Assembly (NCBI RefSeq): GCF_039541955.1 | Contig: NZ_BAABHF010000046.1 | Location: 1-64,000 of the forward strand | Length of the DNA stretch: 64,000 nucleotides | Direction: 5' to 3' | Source: Actinoallomurus oryzae | GTDB taxonomy: Bacteria > Actinomycetota > Actinomycetes > Streptosporangiales > Streptosporangiaceae | Shown here: piece by piece, positions 16,259 to 25,940 of the stretch | Layout of the letters: every line of letters starts with the position of its first letter | Position numbering within the stretch: position 1 is the stretch's first letter | The notes under the pieces: generated by a model | Seen by the model: the letters and a program-made list of their open reading frames with translations, nothing else | Database searches by the model: none | Told to the model about the DNA's origin: nothing | Translations under genes and position numbers: made by a program

Positions 16259-17877
16259 AACGACCAGCAAGCGGACGCGTCGGTGTCCTCATCGTGGGGG
16301 CCGGGCCCACCGGCCTGACCCTTGCCATCGACCTCGCCCGGCGAGGCGTCGTGTGCCATGTCGTGGAGGCGACGGAGCGGCGCGCCGTCAACCCACGGTG
16401 CAACACCACCTCAGCCCGCTCGATGGAGATCTTCCGACGGCTCGGGCTCTCCGGCGACATCCGGCGCTCCGGCCTGCCGGCGGACTACCCGACATCGATC
16501 CAGTACCGCACGAGCCTGCGCGGCGAGGAGATCTTCCGCATCGACCTGCCTTCCGCCGGGGAGGTGCTGGCGAGTGCGGGCAAGGACCGCTGGCCCACGC
16601 CGGAACCGCAGCACCGGATCTCGCAACTGTTCCTCGAACCCGTCCTGGAGCGGCACGCGAAGAGCCTTCCCGGGCTGACCCTCGAACGCGGTGCCCGGCT
16701 GACCGGGCTACGGCAGGACGAGGACCAGGTCGAGGCGGTGGTGGAGTCCGCCGCCGGGACCCGGGTCCTGCACTGCGACTACGTCGTCGGCTGCGACGGC
16801 GCCCACAGCGCCGTCCGGCGGCACCTCGGGATCCGCTACCAGGGCGTCGACGCCATCCGGGAGTTCGTGTCGACGTTCGTCCGGTCACCGGAGCTGGGCC
16901 GTCTCGCGGCCCGGGACCGGGCGTGGACCTACTGGACCTACGGACGCCGGCCCGCGTCCATCATCGCGATCGACGGGCGCGACCTGTGGCTCAACCACGT
17001 CGCCTTCGATCCCGGCCACGACACGGAGGGCGAGGACCCCGAACGGCTTCTCCGGGAGGCGGTCGGCGGCCCCGTCGAGCACGAGGTGCTCAGCGTCGTG
17101 CGCTGGACCGGCCGCCGGCTCGTGGCCGAGCGGTACCACGAGGGAAGGGTGTTCCTGGCCGGGGACGCCGCGCACATCTGGATCCCCGTCGGCGGATTCG
17201 GCATGAACGCCGGCATCCAGGACGCGGCGACGCTGGCCTGGATGCTGGCCGCCGTCCACCACGGGTGGGCGCCCGCGGACCTGCTCACCGCCTACGAGCT
17301 GGAGCGCAAGCCGGTCGGCGAGCAGTTCGCCCGCGCGGTGGGCAGGGCCGCTCGCGCCTCACTCGCGGACGTCTCACCCGACATCCACCTGCCCGGTGCG
17401 GATGGCGCGCGCGCCCGTGCCGAACTCGCGCGACGGCTGGCGGCCACGGAACCGCAGCGGTACTCACCCGACGGTTTCAGTTTCGGATACCACTATGCCG
17501 GTTCCCCGCTCGTGATCGGCGGCGCGGATCAGGTCGCCATCGACATGGGCGGCTACGAGCAACGGGCCCAGGCGGGTTTCCGGCTGCCCCATGTCTGGCT
17601 GGATGACACCCGGTCGGTACTCGACGTGCTGGGGACGGACTTCACGCTCCTGCGAACCGACACCGGCATCGAGGTGACCGCCTGGACCGGCGCCGCGGGT
17701 GAGCTGGGCATCCCGCTGACGGTGGTCGACCTGCCCGGGCTGCCGCCCGATCGTTACCCCGGCCCGCTCCTGCTCGTACGCCCCGACCAGCACGTCGCCT
17801 GGATCGGTGGCGCGGACGCCCGCCCCGGCGAGCTGCTGCGGACGGCCACCGGGCGCTTCGTTTCCCAGCAGCGGTGA
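16255..17877 (+). CDS. FAD-dependent aromatic hydroxylase (MhpA/PheA type)
   Basis: The 540-residue flavoprotein of the group A aromatic monooxygenases uses NAD(P)H and O2 to add a hydroxyl to a phenolic ring. Visible: Rossmann VGAGPTGLTLAIDLARRG near residue 12, the DG motif GCDGAHSAVRRHLG near 178, and the GD motif GDAAHIWIPVGGFGMNAGIQ near 302. The C-terminal 150 residues form the thioredoxin-like domain common in this family. The ATG overlaps the previous stop (ATGA). Preparing a catechol for the extradiol dioxygenase is the probable role, as with 3-(3-hydroxyphenyl)propionate or resorcinol hydroxylases. Confidence 0.9.
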   Translation: MKRPASGRVGVLIVGAGPTGLTLAIDLARRGVVCHVVEATERRAVNPRCNTTSARSMEIFRRLGLSGDIRRSGLPADYPTSIQYRTSLRGEEIFRIDLPSAGEVLASAGKDRWPTPEPQHRISQLFLEPVLERHAKSLPGLTLERGARLTGLRQDEDQVEAVVESAAGTRVLHCDYVVGCDGAHSAVRRHLGIRYQGVDAIREFVSTFVRSPELGRLAARDRAWTYWTYGRRPASIIAIDGRDLWLNHVAFDPGHDTEGEDPERLLREAVGGPVEHEVLSVVRWTGRRLVAERYHEGRVFLAGDAAHIWIPVGGFGMNAGIQDAATLAWMLAAVHHGWAPADLLTAYELERKPVGEQFARAVGRAARASLADVSPDIHLPGADGARARAELARRLAATEPQRYSPDGFSFGYHYAGSPLVIGGADQVAIDMGGYEQRAQAGFRLPHVWLDDTRSVLDVLGTDFTLLRTDTGIEVTAWTGAAGELGIPLTVVDLPGLPPDRYPGPLLLVRPDQHVAWIGGADARPGELLRTATGRFVSQQR

Positions 17878-17898
17878 CACATCGTGAGGAGAAAGCAC

Positions 17899-20001
17899 AT
17901 GCCATACGCACTGGGCATCGACGTCGGCGGTACCTTCACCGACGCCGTCGCCTCCGACGGCGCCGGCCGGATCGTGTCGGCCAAGACCCCGACGACCCCG
18001 TCACACCGCGAGATCGGCGTCCTCAACGCGATCGAGGAACTCGCGGGCGAACTGGGGATCGGCGTCGAGGAACTGCTCACGCAGACCGACTACATCGCGC
18101 ACGGCACCACGGCGTCGATCAACGCCCTCGTCCAGGGAACGGTCGCCGACGTGGGGCTCATCGCCACCAAGGGACACCGGGACTCGATCTACATCATGAA
18201 CGCCGAGGGCCGAACCCTCGGCAGGTCGGCGCACGAGATCCAGGACACCCTGCGCCGGCGCAAACCGGCCGCCCTGATCCCGAAATACCGCGCCCTCGAG
18301 GTCACCGAGCGGATCGACTACGCCGGCCGGGTCCTCGTACCCCTCGACGAGGACGAGGTCCGCGAGGTCGCGCGGTCCCTCGTCGACCAGGGAGTCGAGG
18401 CGATCGCGGTCTGCCTGCTGTGGTCGTTCAAGAACGACGCCCACGAACGGCGGGTCCGGGAGCTGATCCACGAGATCGCCCCGGAGCTGTACGTGACGCT
18501 CTCCTCGGAGGTCAGCCCGCGGATCCGGGAGTTCGCGCGCACCTCCACCACCATCATGAACGCCCAGGTTGGCCCGCGGCTGCGCAGCTACCTGACCCCC
18601 CTCCAGCGGCGGCTGGAGGACGGGGGCCTCAAGGGGCCTCTCCTGGTCATGCAGAGCGAGGGCGGGACCATCACGGCCGAGCGCGCGCCGGAGCACGCCA
18701 TCACCACCGTCGGCTCCGTGCTCTCGGGCGGCGTCATCGGCGGAATGCGCCTGGCCGAGCAGCTCGGGCACCGCAACGTCATCACCACCGACGTCGGCGG
18801 CACGACGTTCCTCGCCGGACTGATCGTCGACGGAGAACCGGTCATGGCGCCGGGCTCCATCGTGAACCAGTTCCCGATCAACGCGGCGACCATACGGGTG
18901 CACACCATCGGCTCCGGCGGCGGTGCGCTCGCGTCGGTGGACACCGGCGGGAACCTGCGGCTGGGCCCGCAGAGCGCCGAGGCCGTTCCCGGCCCGGCCT
19001 GCTACGGGAACGGCGGCACCCGGCCCACCAACACCGACGCCAATCTGGTCCTCGGGATCCTGAGCGAGCGCGGACTGCTCGGCGGCCGGAAGCCGTTGCG
19101 GATGGACCTCGCGCGCCAGGCCATCGAGGAGCACGTGGCCACGCCGCTCGGGCTGACGGTCGAAGAAGCGGCCATCGCCATCCACGAGGTGCAGAACGCG
19201 CAGGCGGGAGACCTCCTCCGACGGGCCGTGGTGCAGGCCGGCCACGACCCCCGTGACTTCGTCGCCTACGCCTTCGGCGGGGCCGGTCCCGCCCACTGCG
19301 CCGGCTACTGCCGTGACCTGGGGGTGAGCGAGGTGGTCGTGCCTCTCGGCCCCGTCGCCTCCGCCTTCTCCGCGTACGGGCTCGCGGCCTCGGACGTCGC
19401 CCTGAGCACCGAGCTGTCCGATCCGTCGGTCTTCCCGATCGACCACCGGGCGCTCGAGTCGCACTACACCCGGCTCGAAGCCGATCTGCAGCGCGCGCTC
19501 GACCGCCAGAAGGTGAAGTTCCACGACGTCACGCTGCACCGCGAGATCGACCTGCGCTACTCGATGCAGGTCAACGAGCTCGCGGTCGCCATTCCCGACA
19601 CGGAGTTCACCGAGCGCACCGGCGAGGAGATCCTCGAACGCTTCGAGGAACAGTACGAGCGCATCAACGGATCCGGGGCCGGCTACCGCGAGGCCGGCGT
19701 GCAGGCGATCACTTATCGCGTACGGGCCAAGGCCACGCTGGGCTTTCCCGTCGTGCTGCCGGACATCGAGCAGGCCGACGGAACCGACGCGTCCGAGGCG
19801 CTGGTCGAAGAACGCCCCGTCTGCCTGGACTCGCAGACCGGCTTCGTGCCCACTCCGGTCTACGACTACGCACGACTGCGCGCGGGTCACGAGCTGGTGG
19901 GACCGGCCGTCGTCGAGGTGCCGACCACTGTCGTGGTGGTCCCCGCCGGAGTCACGGGCCGCGTCGACCGTCTCGGCAACCTCGTACTGAGCTACCAGTG
20001 A
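17899..20001 (+). CDS. HyuA-type hydantoinase/oxoprolinase/ketone carboxylase subunit
   Basis: The 700-residue protein is the ATP-binding partner of the HyuA/oxoprolinase family. It has the actin-like phosphate loop GIDVGGTFTDAVASD at the start, the second phosphate motif TTDVGGTTF mid-protein and the conserved AYAFGGAGPAHC. The family covers ATP-dependent hydantoinases, 5-oxoprolinase and the large subunits of acetone and acetophenone carboxylases, all of which activate a carbonyl or bicarbonate by phosphorylation. GAGGAG precedes the ATG at 17899. It acts with the next gene as a heteromer. Choice between amide-ring hydrolysis and ketone carboxylation cannot be made from motifs alone. Confidence 0.88.
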   Translation: MPYALGIDVGGTFTDAVASDGAGRIVSAKTPTTPSHREIGVLNAIEELAGELGIGVEELLTQTDYIAHGTTASINALVQGTVADVGLIATKGHRDSIYIMNAEGRTLGRSAHEIQDTLRRRKPAALIPKYRALEVTERIDYAGRVLVPLDEDEVREVARSLVDQGVEAIAVCLLWSFKNDAHERRVRELIHEIAPELYVTLSSEVSPRIREFARTSTTIMNAQVGPRLRSYLTPLQRRLEDGGLKGPLLVMQSEGGTITAERAPEHAITTVGSVLSGGVIGGMRLAEQLGHRNVITTDVGGTTFLAGLIVDGEPVMAPGSIVNQFPINAATIRVHTIGSGGGALASVDTGGNLRLGPQSAEAVPGPACYGNGGTRPTNTDANLVLGILSERGLLGGRKPLRMDLARQAIEEHVATPLGLTVEEAAIAIHEVQNAQAGDLLRRAVVQAGHDPRDFVAYAFGGAGPAHCAGYCRDLGVSEVVVPLGPVASAFSAYGLAASDVALSTELSDPSVFPIDHRALESHYTRLEADLQRALDRQKVKFHDVTLHREIDLRYSMQVNELAVAIPDTEFTERTGEEILERFEEQYERINGSGAGYREAGVQAITYRVRAKATLGFPVVLPDIEQADGTDASEALVEERPVCLDSQTGFVPTPVYDYARLRAGHELVGPAVVEVPTTVVVVPAGVTGRVDRLGNLVLSYQ

Positions 20002-20012
20002 GGACCATCCCC

Positions 20013-22337
20013 ATGAAATCCACCATTCCCGGGTCGGATGAGTTCACCAGCCGGCCCCTGCCCCGAGCGGATCTGCTCAGCCGGATCTCGCCCCGGCTGC
20101 CGCTCCACCAGATCGACGACGAGCAGACGCATCAGGTCAACGCCCTGACGTACGAGGTCGTCCGGCACCGGCTGTGGGCGATCACCCAGGAGATGGGCGA
20201 GACGCTGCGCAGGATGTCGGGCTCGCACGTCGTCACCGAGTCCAACGACTTCAACTTCTCCATCTGCGATGAGCTCGGCGAGCAGGTCCAGGTCGGCACC
20301 TACAACATCGGGCTGATCGGGTCCATGGACCTCGCCATCACCTGGACGCTCCAGCACCGCAGCGACAACCCGGGCATCGCCGAAGGCGACATGTTCCTGT
20401 GCAACGACCCGTGGATCGGCGGCGGGCTCCACCAGAACGACGCCGCCGTCCTGGCCCCGATCTTCCACGACGGCAGGCTGTTCGGCTGGACCACGGCCAT
20501 CGCCCACCAGGTCGACCTGGGCGGTCCGCGGCCCGGCTCCTTCAGCCCGTCGGCGCACGACGTGTTCGGCGAGGCGCTGCCCACACCACCGGTCAAGGTC
20601 GTGCGTGACGGCGTGCTGCAGCGCGACATCGCCGACGCCTGGGTACGCCGGTCGCGCCTTCCACACCTGGTGGGGCTCGATCTACGGGCCAAGATCGCCG
20701 CCAACAAGAACGCGGGCGAACAGATCCTGCGGCTCGTCGCCAAGTACGGCGCCGACACCGTCAAGGCCGTCATGCGCCGGATGATGAACGACGCCGAGCG
20801 CCGCCTGCGGGCCAAGCTCGAGACCCTGCCCGACGGCACCTGGACCGCCGTGGGCTATCAGGAGCAGGCGCACACCGGCGACCGCGGCCTCCACGCCATC
20901 AGGGTGGCGATGACGAAGGAACGCGACCGGCTCGTCTTCGACTTCCGCGGTACGGCCGGGCAGACCGGCATCATCAACTGCCCCTACCCGGGGCTGCGCG
21001 CCGGGATCGTCTTCACCGTGCTGCCGCTGCTGGCGGGGGACATCCCGTGGGCGGCGGGCGGGCTCATGCGGTGCTTCGAGATCGTCACCGACGAGGACAC
21101 CATCACCAACGCCTCGTTCCCGGCCGCCGTCGGCAAGGGACCGTTCGGGCCTGCGTGGGGAGCCGGCAACCTCGTCGCCGAGGTGCTCGCCAAGATGCTG
21201 GACGCCGAACCGGCGCGCCGCGGCGACGTGCAGTCGATCTGCAACGGCACCACCGATCTGTGCGTGGTGTCCGGCGTCGACGTCCGGGGCGGCGCCCGCA
21301 AAGGGTTCGTGTCGCCCGTCTTCGACGTCATGGCCGGCGGCTACGGCGCCCAGGTGCACTACGACGGGGTGGACACCGGCGGGCGGCTCATCATCCCGTC
21401 CGCGCGGGCACCCGACGTGGAGATGACCGAGTACCTGTATCCCCTCGTCGCCCTGTGGCGCCGCGAGCAGACCGACTCCGGCGGACCGGGGCGGCAGCGC
21501 GGCGGGATGAGCGGCTCGGTCTGCTACGTGCAGCACCCGGACCAGACCGGGACGATGTCGCTGGTCGTGTCCGGCACCGGCAAGGCCGCGAACCAGAACG
21601 TCGGCCTGGCCGGGGGCCATCCGGGCAACTCCCAGCTCGACCTGGTGGTGCACGGCATCGACGTGCCCCAGCTCGCCGGGGCGACGGCCATCCCGGCCGG
21701 CCTGGACGAGCTCGGCGGTGACATCGAGGTGCTGCCCTGCGAGGGGGAGTCCTACCTCGGCCCCGGCGACGCGCTCTACCTGCACTGGCAGGCGGGCGGC
21801 GGCTACGGCGACCCGCTGCTCCGCCCGGCCGGGAACGTGCGGGACGACGTGCTGCACGCCCGCGTCTCGGTGGAGGCCGCGCGGGACGTCTACGGCGTCG
21901 TCCTCCGGGAGGACGGCGAGGTCGACCCGACTGCGACCGACGAGACGCGCGGGAAGCTCCGGCAGCAGCGCGCGACCGGCTCCGGCCTGCCCGGCACGCG
22001 GCCCGCCCCGATCGGCGCGCCGGCTCTGAGCGGCGCCCGCCGGCTCGACGACAACCTCGCCGTCCTGGAATCCCCTGACGGCGGGACCGTCGTGTGCACC
22101 CACTGCGGCACGCCGATCGGGCCGCTGGCCGGCGGAGCGTTCGTCGAGTCGCTGGCCCGCCGTGACGCGGCCCCCGCCGATGCCGGCCCGCACATCTGGC
22201 GCGACCCGTCGGTGTACGTCGACGCGGAGATCGTCTTCCGTCAGCTCTTCTGCCCCGGCTGCCTGACCGCCGTCTACTCCAGGGTGGTTCCCTCGCATCA
22301 CCCGCTGCCCGACGACGACTACCGAAGCTGGACGTGA
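20013..22337 (+). CDS. HyuB-type subunit with fused C-terminal four-cysteine domain
   Basis: The 774-residue protein is the HyuB half (about residues 30-600) with family blocks NDPWIGGGLHQNDAAV, HQVDLGGPRPGS and GGYGDPL. Beyond residue 640 a further 130 residues carry Cys695/Cys698 (CTHC) and Cys747/Cys750 (CPGC), a four-Cys layout like a zinc site and reminiscent of the small gamma subunit of acetone carboxylase. Plain HyuB is usually 500-600 residues, so this looks like a fusion of catalytic and metal-binding subunits. I use the ATG at 20013, with GAGGACC upstream; a GTG at 19998 overlaps the hyuA-like stop. It forms the catalytic complex with the preceding gene. Confidence 0.87.
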   Translation: MKSTIPGSDEFTSRPLPRADLLSRISPRLPLHQIDDEQTHQVNALTYEVVRHRLWAITQEMGETLRRMSGSHVVTESNDFNFSICDELGEQVQVGTYNIGLIGSMDLAITWTLQHRSDNPGIAEGDMFLCNDPWIGGGLHQNDAAVLAPIFHDGRLFGWTTAIAHQVDLGGPRPGSFSPSAHDVFGEALPTPPVKVVRDGVLQRDIADAWVRRSRLPHLVGLDLRAKIAANKNAGEQILRLVAKYGADTVKAVMRRMMNDAERRLRAKLETLPDGTWTAVGYQEQAHTGDRGLHAIRVAMTKERDRLVFDFRGTAGQTGIINCPYPGLRAGIVFTVLPLLAGDIPWAAGGLMRCFEIVTDEDTITNASFPAAVGKGPFGPAWGAGNLVAEVLAKMLDAEPARRGDVQSICNGTTDLCVVSGVDVRGGARKGFVSPVFDVMAGGYGAQVHYDGVDTGGRLIIPSARAPDVEMTEYLYPLVALWRREQTDSGGPGRQRGGMSGSVCYVQHPDQTGTMSLVVSGTGKAANQNVGLAGGHPGNSQLDLVVHGIDVPQLAGATAIPAGLDELGGDIEVLPCEGESYLGPGDALYLHWQAGGGYGDPLLRPAGNVRDDVLHARVSVEAARDVYGVVLREDGEVDPTATDETRGKLRQQRATGSGLPGTRPAPIGAPALSGARRLDDNLAVLESPDGGTVVCTHCGTPIGPLAGGAFVESLARRDAAPADAGPHIWRDPSVYVDAEIVFRQLFCPGCLTAVYSRVVPSHHPLPDDDYRSWT

Positions 22338-22404
22338 CCGTCTCACGGTCGCGGGCCGCTCACCGACGACCGGGAGGCCGTGCCGTTCGCCCTATCATTG
22401 ACTG

Positions 22405-23049
22405 GTGGTGAGGGAATCCAACTCTGCAGCGCCTGTTGTCGGCTCGAGCAGCCGTGACCTCATCCTGAACGCGGCTCGGGCCCTCATCACGAGCAGAGGG
22501 TACGACGGCATGGCCATCTCGGACCTGAGTGCGCAGTCTGGGCTGCCGGCCAGTTCGATCTACTACCACTTCGGCAACAAGCTCGGCGTCCTGGCGGCGC
22601 TGCTCGACCGCACCTTCGACGAGCTGCACGCCTTGTTCCCGAACCCGTCGTCGTTCGACGACCGCGAGCCGCTGGAGCGCTTCGAGACATGGGTCACGGC
22701 GGCGTGCGACTCCCTCGACCGGCGGCCCGAATACCTCCGCATCCTGCTGGCCATCAGCGTCGGCCCGCACAAGGACACGGAGCCGGTACGGAAGACCGTG
22801 CGTCGCATCCGCGACTACGCGCACGCCTCCTGGGTGGAGGCCCTGACACCGATCTTCGCGCCGGACGGCGGCGAGGTCGACGAGGCCTTCGTGGACCAAC
22901 TGGCCGTGCTCGGGCGGGCCATGACCGACGGGCTGTCGGTGACCAACAGCTTCGACGGCGTGACCTACAGCTCGCACGTCGCCGCCTTCGTGTCCCTGAT
23001 CCGCGGTCTCGCAGACCAGCGAAACCGCGGATCAGGGCACGGCTCCTGA
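22405..23049 (+). CDS. TetR/AcrR-family regulator of the catabolic island
   Basis: The 214-residue regulator has a TetR helix-turn-helix (MAISDLSAQSGLPASSIYYH, about residues 36-55) followed by a helical effector domain. It follows the HyuB-like gene on the same strand after 67 bases and faces the aldolase gene. A start at the GTG of 22405 gives the usual short N-terminus. It is the obvious candidate to bind the site at 12551-12576 and perhaps its twin at 29118-29143, but no TetR-type dyad is clear at its own promoter. The effector may be an intermediate of the pathway. Confidence 0.85.
   Translation: MVRESNSAAPVVGSSSRDLILNAARALITSRGYDGMAISDLSAQSGLPASSIYYHFGNKLGVLAALLDRTFDELHALFPNPSSFDDREPLERFETWVTAACDSLDRRPEYLRILLAISVGPHKDTEPVRKTVRRIRDYAHASWVEALTPIFAPDGGEVDEAFVDQLAVLGRAMTDGLSVTNSFDGVTYSSHVAAFVSLIRGLADQRNRGSGHGS
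22994..23037. terminator. Bidirectional terminator in the 3' end of the TetR gene
   Basis: A perfect 14-bp inverted repeat (CCCTGATCCGCGGT, 22994-23007; complement 23024-23037) with a 16-base loop lies inside the last codons of the regulator, just before the converging aldolase gene. It would stop transcripts from both sides. Confidence 0.65.
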
Positions 23050-23053
23050 CCTC

Positions 23054-24070
23054 TCAGCCGCGAGTGCGCGCCGCGGCGAGGTCGAGGGCGATGTCGGTGA
23101 TCATGTCCTCCTGACCGCCGACCATCTTGCGCCGTCCGACCTCGACCAGGATCGTCCGGGCGTCGATGCCGTATCGGCGGGCGGCGGCCTCGGCGTGCCG
23201 CAGGAAGCTGGAGTACACACCTGCGTAGCCCAGGGTGAGCGTCTCGCGGTCCACCCGCACCTCGCGGTCCTGGAGGGGGCGTACGACGTCGTCCGCGGCG
23301 TCCATCAAGGGGAAAAGCTCGCAGCCGTGCTCGAAGCCCAGCAGGTCGGCGACCGCCACGAATGCCTCCAGCGGGCAGTTGCCGGCCCCCGCGCCCTGCC
23401 CGGCGAGGGAGGCGTCGACGCGGACGGCGCCGTTCTCCACGGCGACGACCGAGTTGGCCACGCCCAGGCCGAGGTTGTGGTGGGCGTGGATGCCGAGTTG
23501 GGTGGCCGGGTCGAGGACGTCGCGATAGGCGCGGAAGCGGTCGCGCACGCCGTCCATGGTGAGGCGGCCGCCGGAGTCGGTGACGTAGACGCAGCGGGCG
23601 CCGTAGGACTCCATCAGCTTGGCCTGGCGGGCGAGGTCGGCCGGTTCGGCCATGTGGGACATCATCAGGAAGCCGGCCACGTCCATGCCCAGCTCGCGGG
23701 CGGCGGCGATGTGCTGGGCGGAGACGTCGGCCTCGGTGCAGTGAGTGGCCACCCGGACCGATCGGATGCCGAGCGCGTGCGCCTGCCTCAGGTCACGTAG
23801 CGTGCCGATGCCGGGCAGCAGCAGCGTGGTGGGCACGGCACGGGTGACGCGGTCGCAGACGGCCTCGATCCATTCCCAGTCGGTGTGGGCGCCGACGCCG
23901 TAGGTGACGCTGGAGCCGGAGAGCCCGTCGCCGTGGGCGATCTCGATCGCGGCGACCCCGGCGGCGTCGAGGGCGGCGGCGATGGTGCGGGCCTGGTCGA
24001 CGGTGTACCGGTGGCGAACGGCGTGCATGCCGTCCCGGAGGGTCACGTCCTGGAGGTAAAGGGAGGTCAT
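23054..24070 (-). CDS. 4-hydroxy-2-oxovalerate aldolase
   Basis: The 338-residue enzyme is of the DRE-TIM metallolyase type (MhpE/HsaF/DmpG), splitting 4-hydroxy-2-oxoacids to pyruvate and an aldehyde. Visible: VTLRDGMHAVRH (metal and base site), VTDSGG, GIHAHHNLGLGVANS (metal His pair) and DASLAGQGAGAGNCPLEAF. The ATG at 24070 overlaps the stop of the dehydrogenase (ATGA), and the two proteins normally form a complex that channels the aldehyde. It is last in the lower-pathway operon. Its 3' end faces the TetR gene across a shared terminator. Confidence 0.95.
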   Translation of the reverse strand: MTSLYLQDVTLRDGMHAVRHRYTVDQARTIAAALDAAGVAAIEIAHGDGLSGSSVTYGVGAHTDWEWIEAVCDRVTRAVPTTLLLPGIGTLRDLRQAHALGIRSVRVATHCTEADVSAQHIAAARELGMDVAGFLMMSHMAEPADLARQAKLMESYGARCVYVTDSGGRLTMDGVRDRFRAYRDVLDPATQLGIHAHHNLGLGVANSVVAVENGAVRVDASLAGQGAGAGNCPLEAFVAVADLLGFEHGCELFPLMDAADDVVRPLQDREVRVDRETLTLGYAGVYSSFLRHAEAAARRYGIDARTILVEVGRRKMVGGQEDMITDIALDLAAARTRG

Positions 24071-25014
24071 CGGGCTGCCACCTCCGCGGCGCGGTGTGCG
24101 GCCAGGCGTTCGGCGGTGCGCAGCGCGGCCGAGGTCATGATGTCGAGGTTGCCGGCATAGGCGGGCAGGTAGTGGGCGGCGCCTTCCACTTCGAGAAACA
24201 CCGACACCTTCGTGGTCTGATCGGAGCGGGAGGCGGCCGGGAGGAGCGAACGCAGGGGATCGTCGAGGGCGACGCGGTCGAACTGCACTTTCTGCTTGAG
24301 GCGGTAACCCGGCACGTAGGTCTGGACGCGTGCGGCCATCTCCTCCACCGCGGCGATGACCGCGGTTTCGTCGCACTCTCCGATCAGGCAGTGCACGGTG
24401 TCACGCATGATCAGCGGGGGCTCGGCCGGATTGAGGATGATGATCGCCTTGCCGCGGGCGGCGCCGCCGACCCGCTCGATGGCCGCGGAGGTCGTCTCGG
24501 TGAACTCGTCGATGTTGGCCCGCGTCCCAGGACCCGCCGAGCGCGAGGAGATCGAGGCGACGATCTCCGCGTAGTGCACGGGTGTGACGGTGGCGACCGC
24601 GGCGACGATCGGGATGGTGGCCTGGCCTCCGCAGGTGACCATGTTGACGTTGCCGGCGTCCAGGTGCGCGTCGCCGTTGACCGGCGGCACGACGTACGGG
24701 CCGAGCGCGGCGGGGGTGAGGTCGACGATCGTGCGCCCCAGCGGACGCAGGATCTCGTCATGGCGCCGGTGGGCGCCGGCGGAGGTCGCGTCGAAGACGA
24801 TCGACACGTCCGCGAACTCGTCCAGCTTCACCAGGCCGTCCACGCCCCCGTGGGTGGTGGCGACCTTCAGCCTGCGGGCGCGGGCCAGGCCGTCCGACGC
24901 CGGGTCGATGCCGGCCATGGCGGCGATCTCCAGCGACTCGGACAGGCGCAGTACCTTGATCATCAGGTCGGTTCCGATGTTGCCCGATCCGATGACGGCG
25001 ACCTTCGTGGTCAT
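24067..25014 (-). CDS. Acetaldehyde dehydrogenase (CoA-acylating)
   Basis: The 315-residue enzyme (MhpF/HsaG/DmpF family) oxidises acetaldehyde, or a longer aldehyde, to the acyl-CoA with NAD. It shows the N-terminal Rossmann motif VAVIGSGNIGTDLM, the catalytic-cysteine block NMVTCGGQATIPIV and the C-terminal GNLDIMTSAA that docks the aldolase. It overlaps both neighbours by four bases, so hydratase, dehydrogenase and aldolase are translated in a fixed ratio. The end product is acetyl-CoA or propionyl-CoA depending on the dienoate side chain. Confidence 0.96.
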   Translation of the reverse strand: MTTKVAVIGSGNIGTDLMIKVLRLSESLEIAAMAGIDPASDGLARARRLKVATTHGGVDGLVKLDEFADVSIVFDATSAGAHRRHDEILRPLGRTIVDLTPAALGPYVVPPVNGDAHLDAGNVNMVTCGGQATIPIVAAVATVTPVHYAEIVASISSRSAGPGTRANIDEFTETTSAAIERVGGAARGKAIIILNPAEPPLIMRDTVHCLIGECDETAVIAAVEEMAARVQTYVPGYRLKQKVQFDRVALDDPLRSLLPAASRSDQTTKVSVFLEVEGAAHYLPAYAGNLDIMTSAALRTAERLAAHRAAEVAAR

Positions 25015-25832
25015 GCTCCGGTTCCTTCCGTCGTGGAGGCCGCGAACGCGGCGGTGACCGTACCGAGGCCTTCGATGCGCCCGGTGAACTCGTCGCCCTC
25101 GGCCGCGACCGCCATCGGGCCGAGCGCGCCGGTCAGGACGACGTCCCCCGCCCGCAGCGGGTCGCCCAGGCCGCTGAGGGTGGAGGCGAGCCAGAGGGCG
25201 GCGGTGAGCGGGCTGCCCAGACAGTCGGCGCCGGTTCCCCGCGAGACCGTCTCGCCGTTCTTCTCCAGGGTCATCCGCACGGCGCGCAGGTCGACCCGGT
25301 CCAGCGGCACCGGCGTACCGCCCAGGACGAACAGACCGCAGGAGGCGTTGTCGGCGACGGTGTCGACGATGGTGATGTCCCAGTCGGCGATGCGGCTGTC
25401 GACGATCTCCAGCGCGGGCAGGGCGAACGCCGTGGCCCGCAGCAGATCGGCCACGGTCGGTTCCCGGTGCGGCAGATCGGCGCCCAGCACCAGGGCGACC
25501 TCCGCCTCTACCTTGGGTTGCAGCAGTCGCCCGGGAGCGATCGGCCGCCCCTCGGGCACCGCCATGTCGGCGAACAGGACGCCGAAGTCGGGCTGGCCGA
25601 CGCCGAGTTGGCGCTGAACGGCGGGTGAGGTCAGGCCGATCTTGCGGCCCACCGGCCGTCGGCCCTCGGCGAGGCCACGCTCGACGTACCGGCGCTGCAC
25701 GGCGTAGGCGGCCTCGACATCCCTCTCGGGCAGGAGCGAGCGCACCGGGGGGCAGGGCGTTCCGGTGCGCGCGGCTTCCTCCAGGACGGCCGCCGCCTTG
25801 GCCACGGCATCGGCGAACTCAGGAGCGCTCAT
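25011..25832 (-). CDS. 2-keto-4-pentenoate hydratase
   Basis: A 273-residue hydratase of the fumarylacetoacetate hydrolase fold (MhpD/HsaE/DmpE), adding water to 2-hydroxypenta-2,4-dienoate to give 4-hydroxy-2-oxovalerate. Metal-site residues lie in KVEAEVALVLGADLP and the active-site region GRKIGLTSPAVQ is clear. The start at 25832 has GGAGGT eight bases upstream; a longer frame to 25985 crosses the divergent IclR gene's promoter and is rejected. First gene of the lower-pathway operon, controlled from the same intergenic region as the IclR gene. Confidence 0.94.
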   Translation of the reverse strand: MSAPEFADAVAKAAAVLEEAARTGTPCPPVRSLLPERDVEAAYAVQRRYVERGLAEGRRPVGRKIGLTSPAVQRQLGVGQPDFGVLFADMAVPEGRPIAPGRLLQPKVEAEVALVLGADLPHREPTVADLLRATAFALPALEIVDSRIADWDITIVDTVADNASCGLFVLGGTPVPLDRVDLRAVRMTLEKNGETVSRGTGADCLGSPLTAALWLASTLSGLGDPLRAGDVVLTGALGPMAVAAEGDEFTGRIEGLGTVTAAFAASTTEGTGA

Positions 25833-25940
25833 GCGGGGGTACCTCCGGGGACGGGAGTCGGCGGGGTTGCGGCAGAGGCGGCAGTCGGCCGCCGGGCGTT
25901 TCCGACAGGTATAGAAGGGTGGCCCGGACTGCGGCAAAAT

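Noticed and set aside
18001..19890. A 629-codon minus-strand frame opposite the HyuA-like gene
   Set aside because: The plus-strand gene has clear phosphate-loop and family motifs; the antisense product has none.
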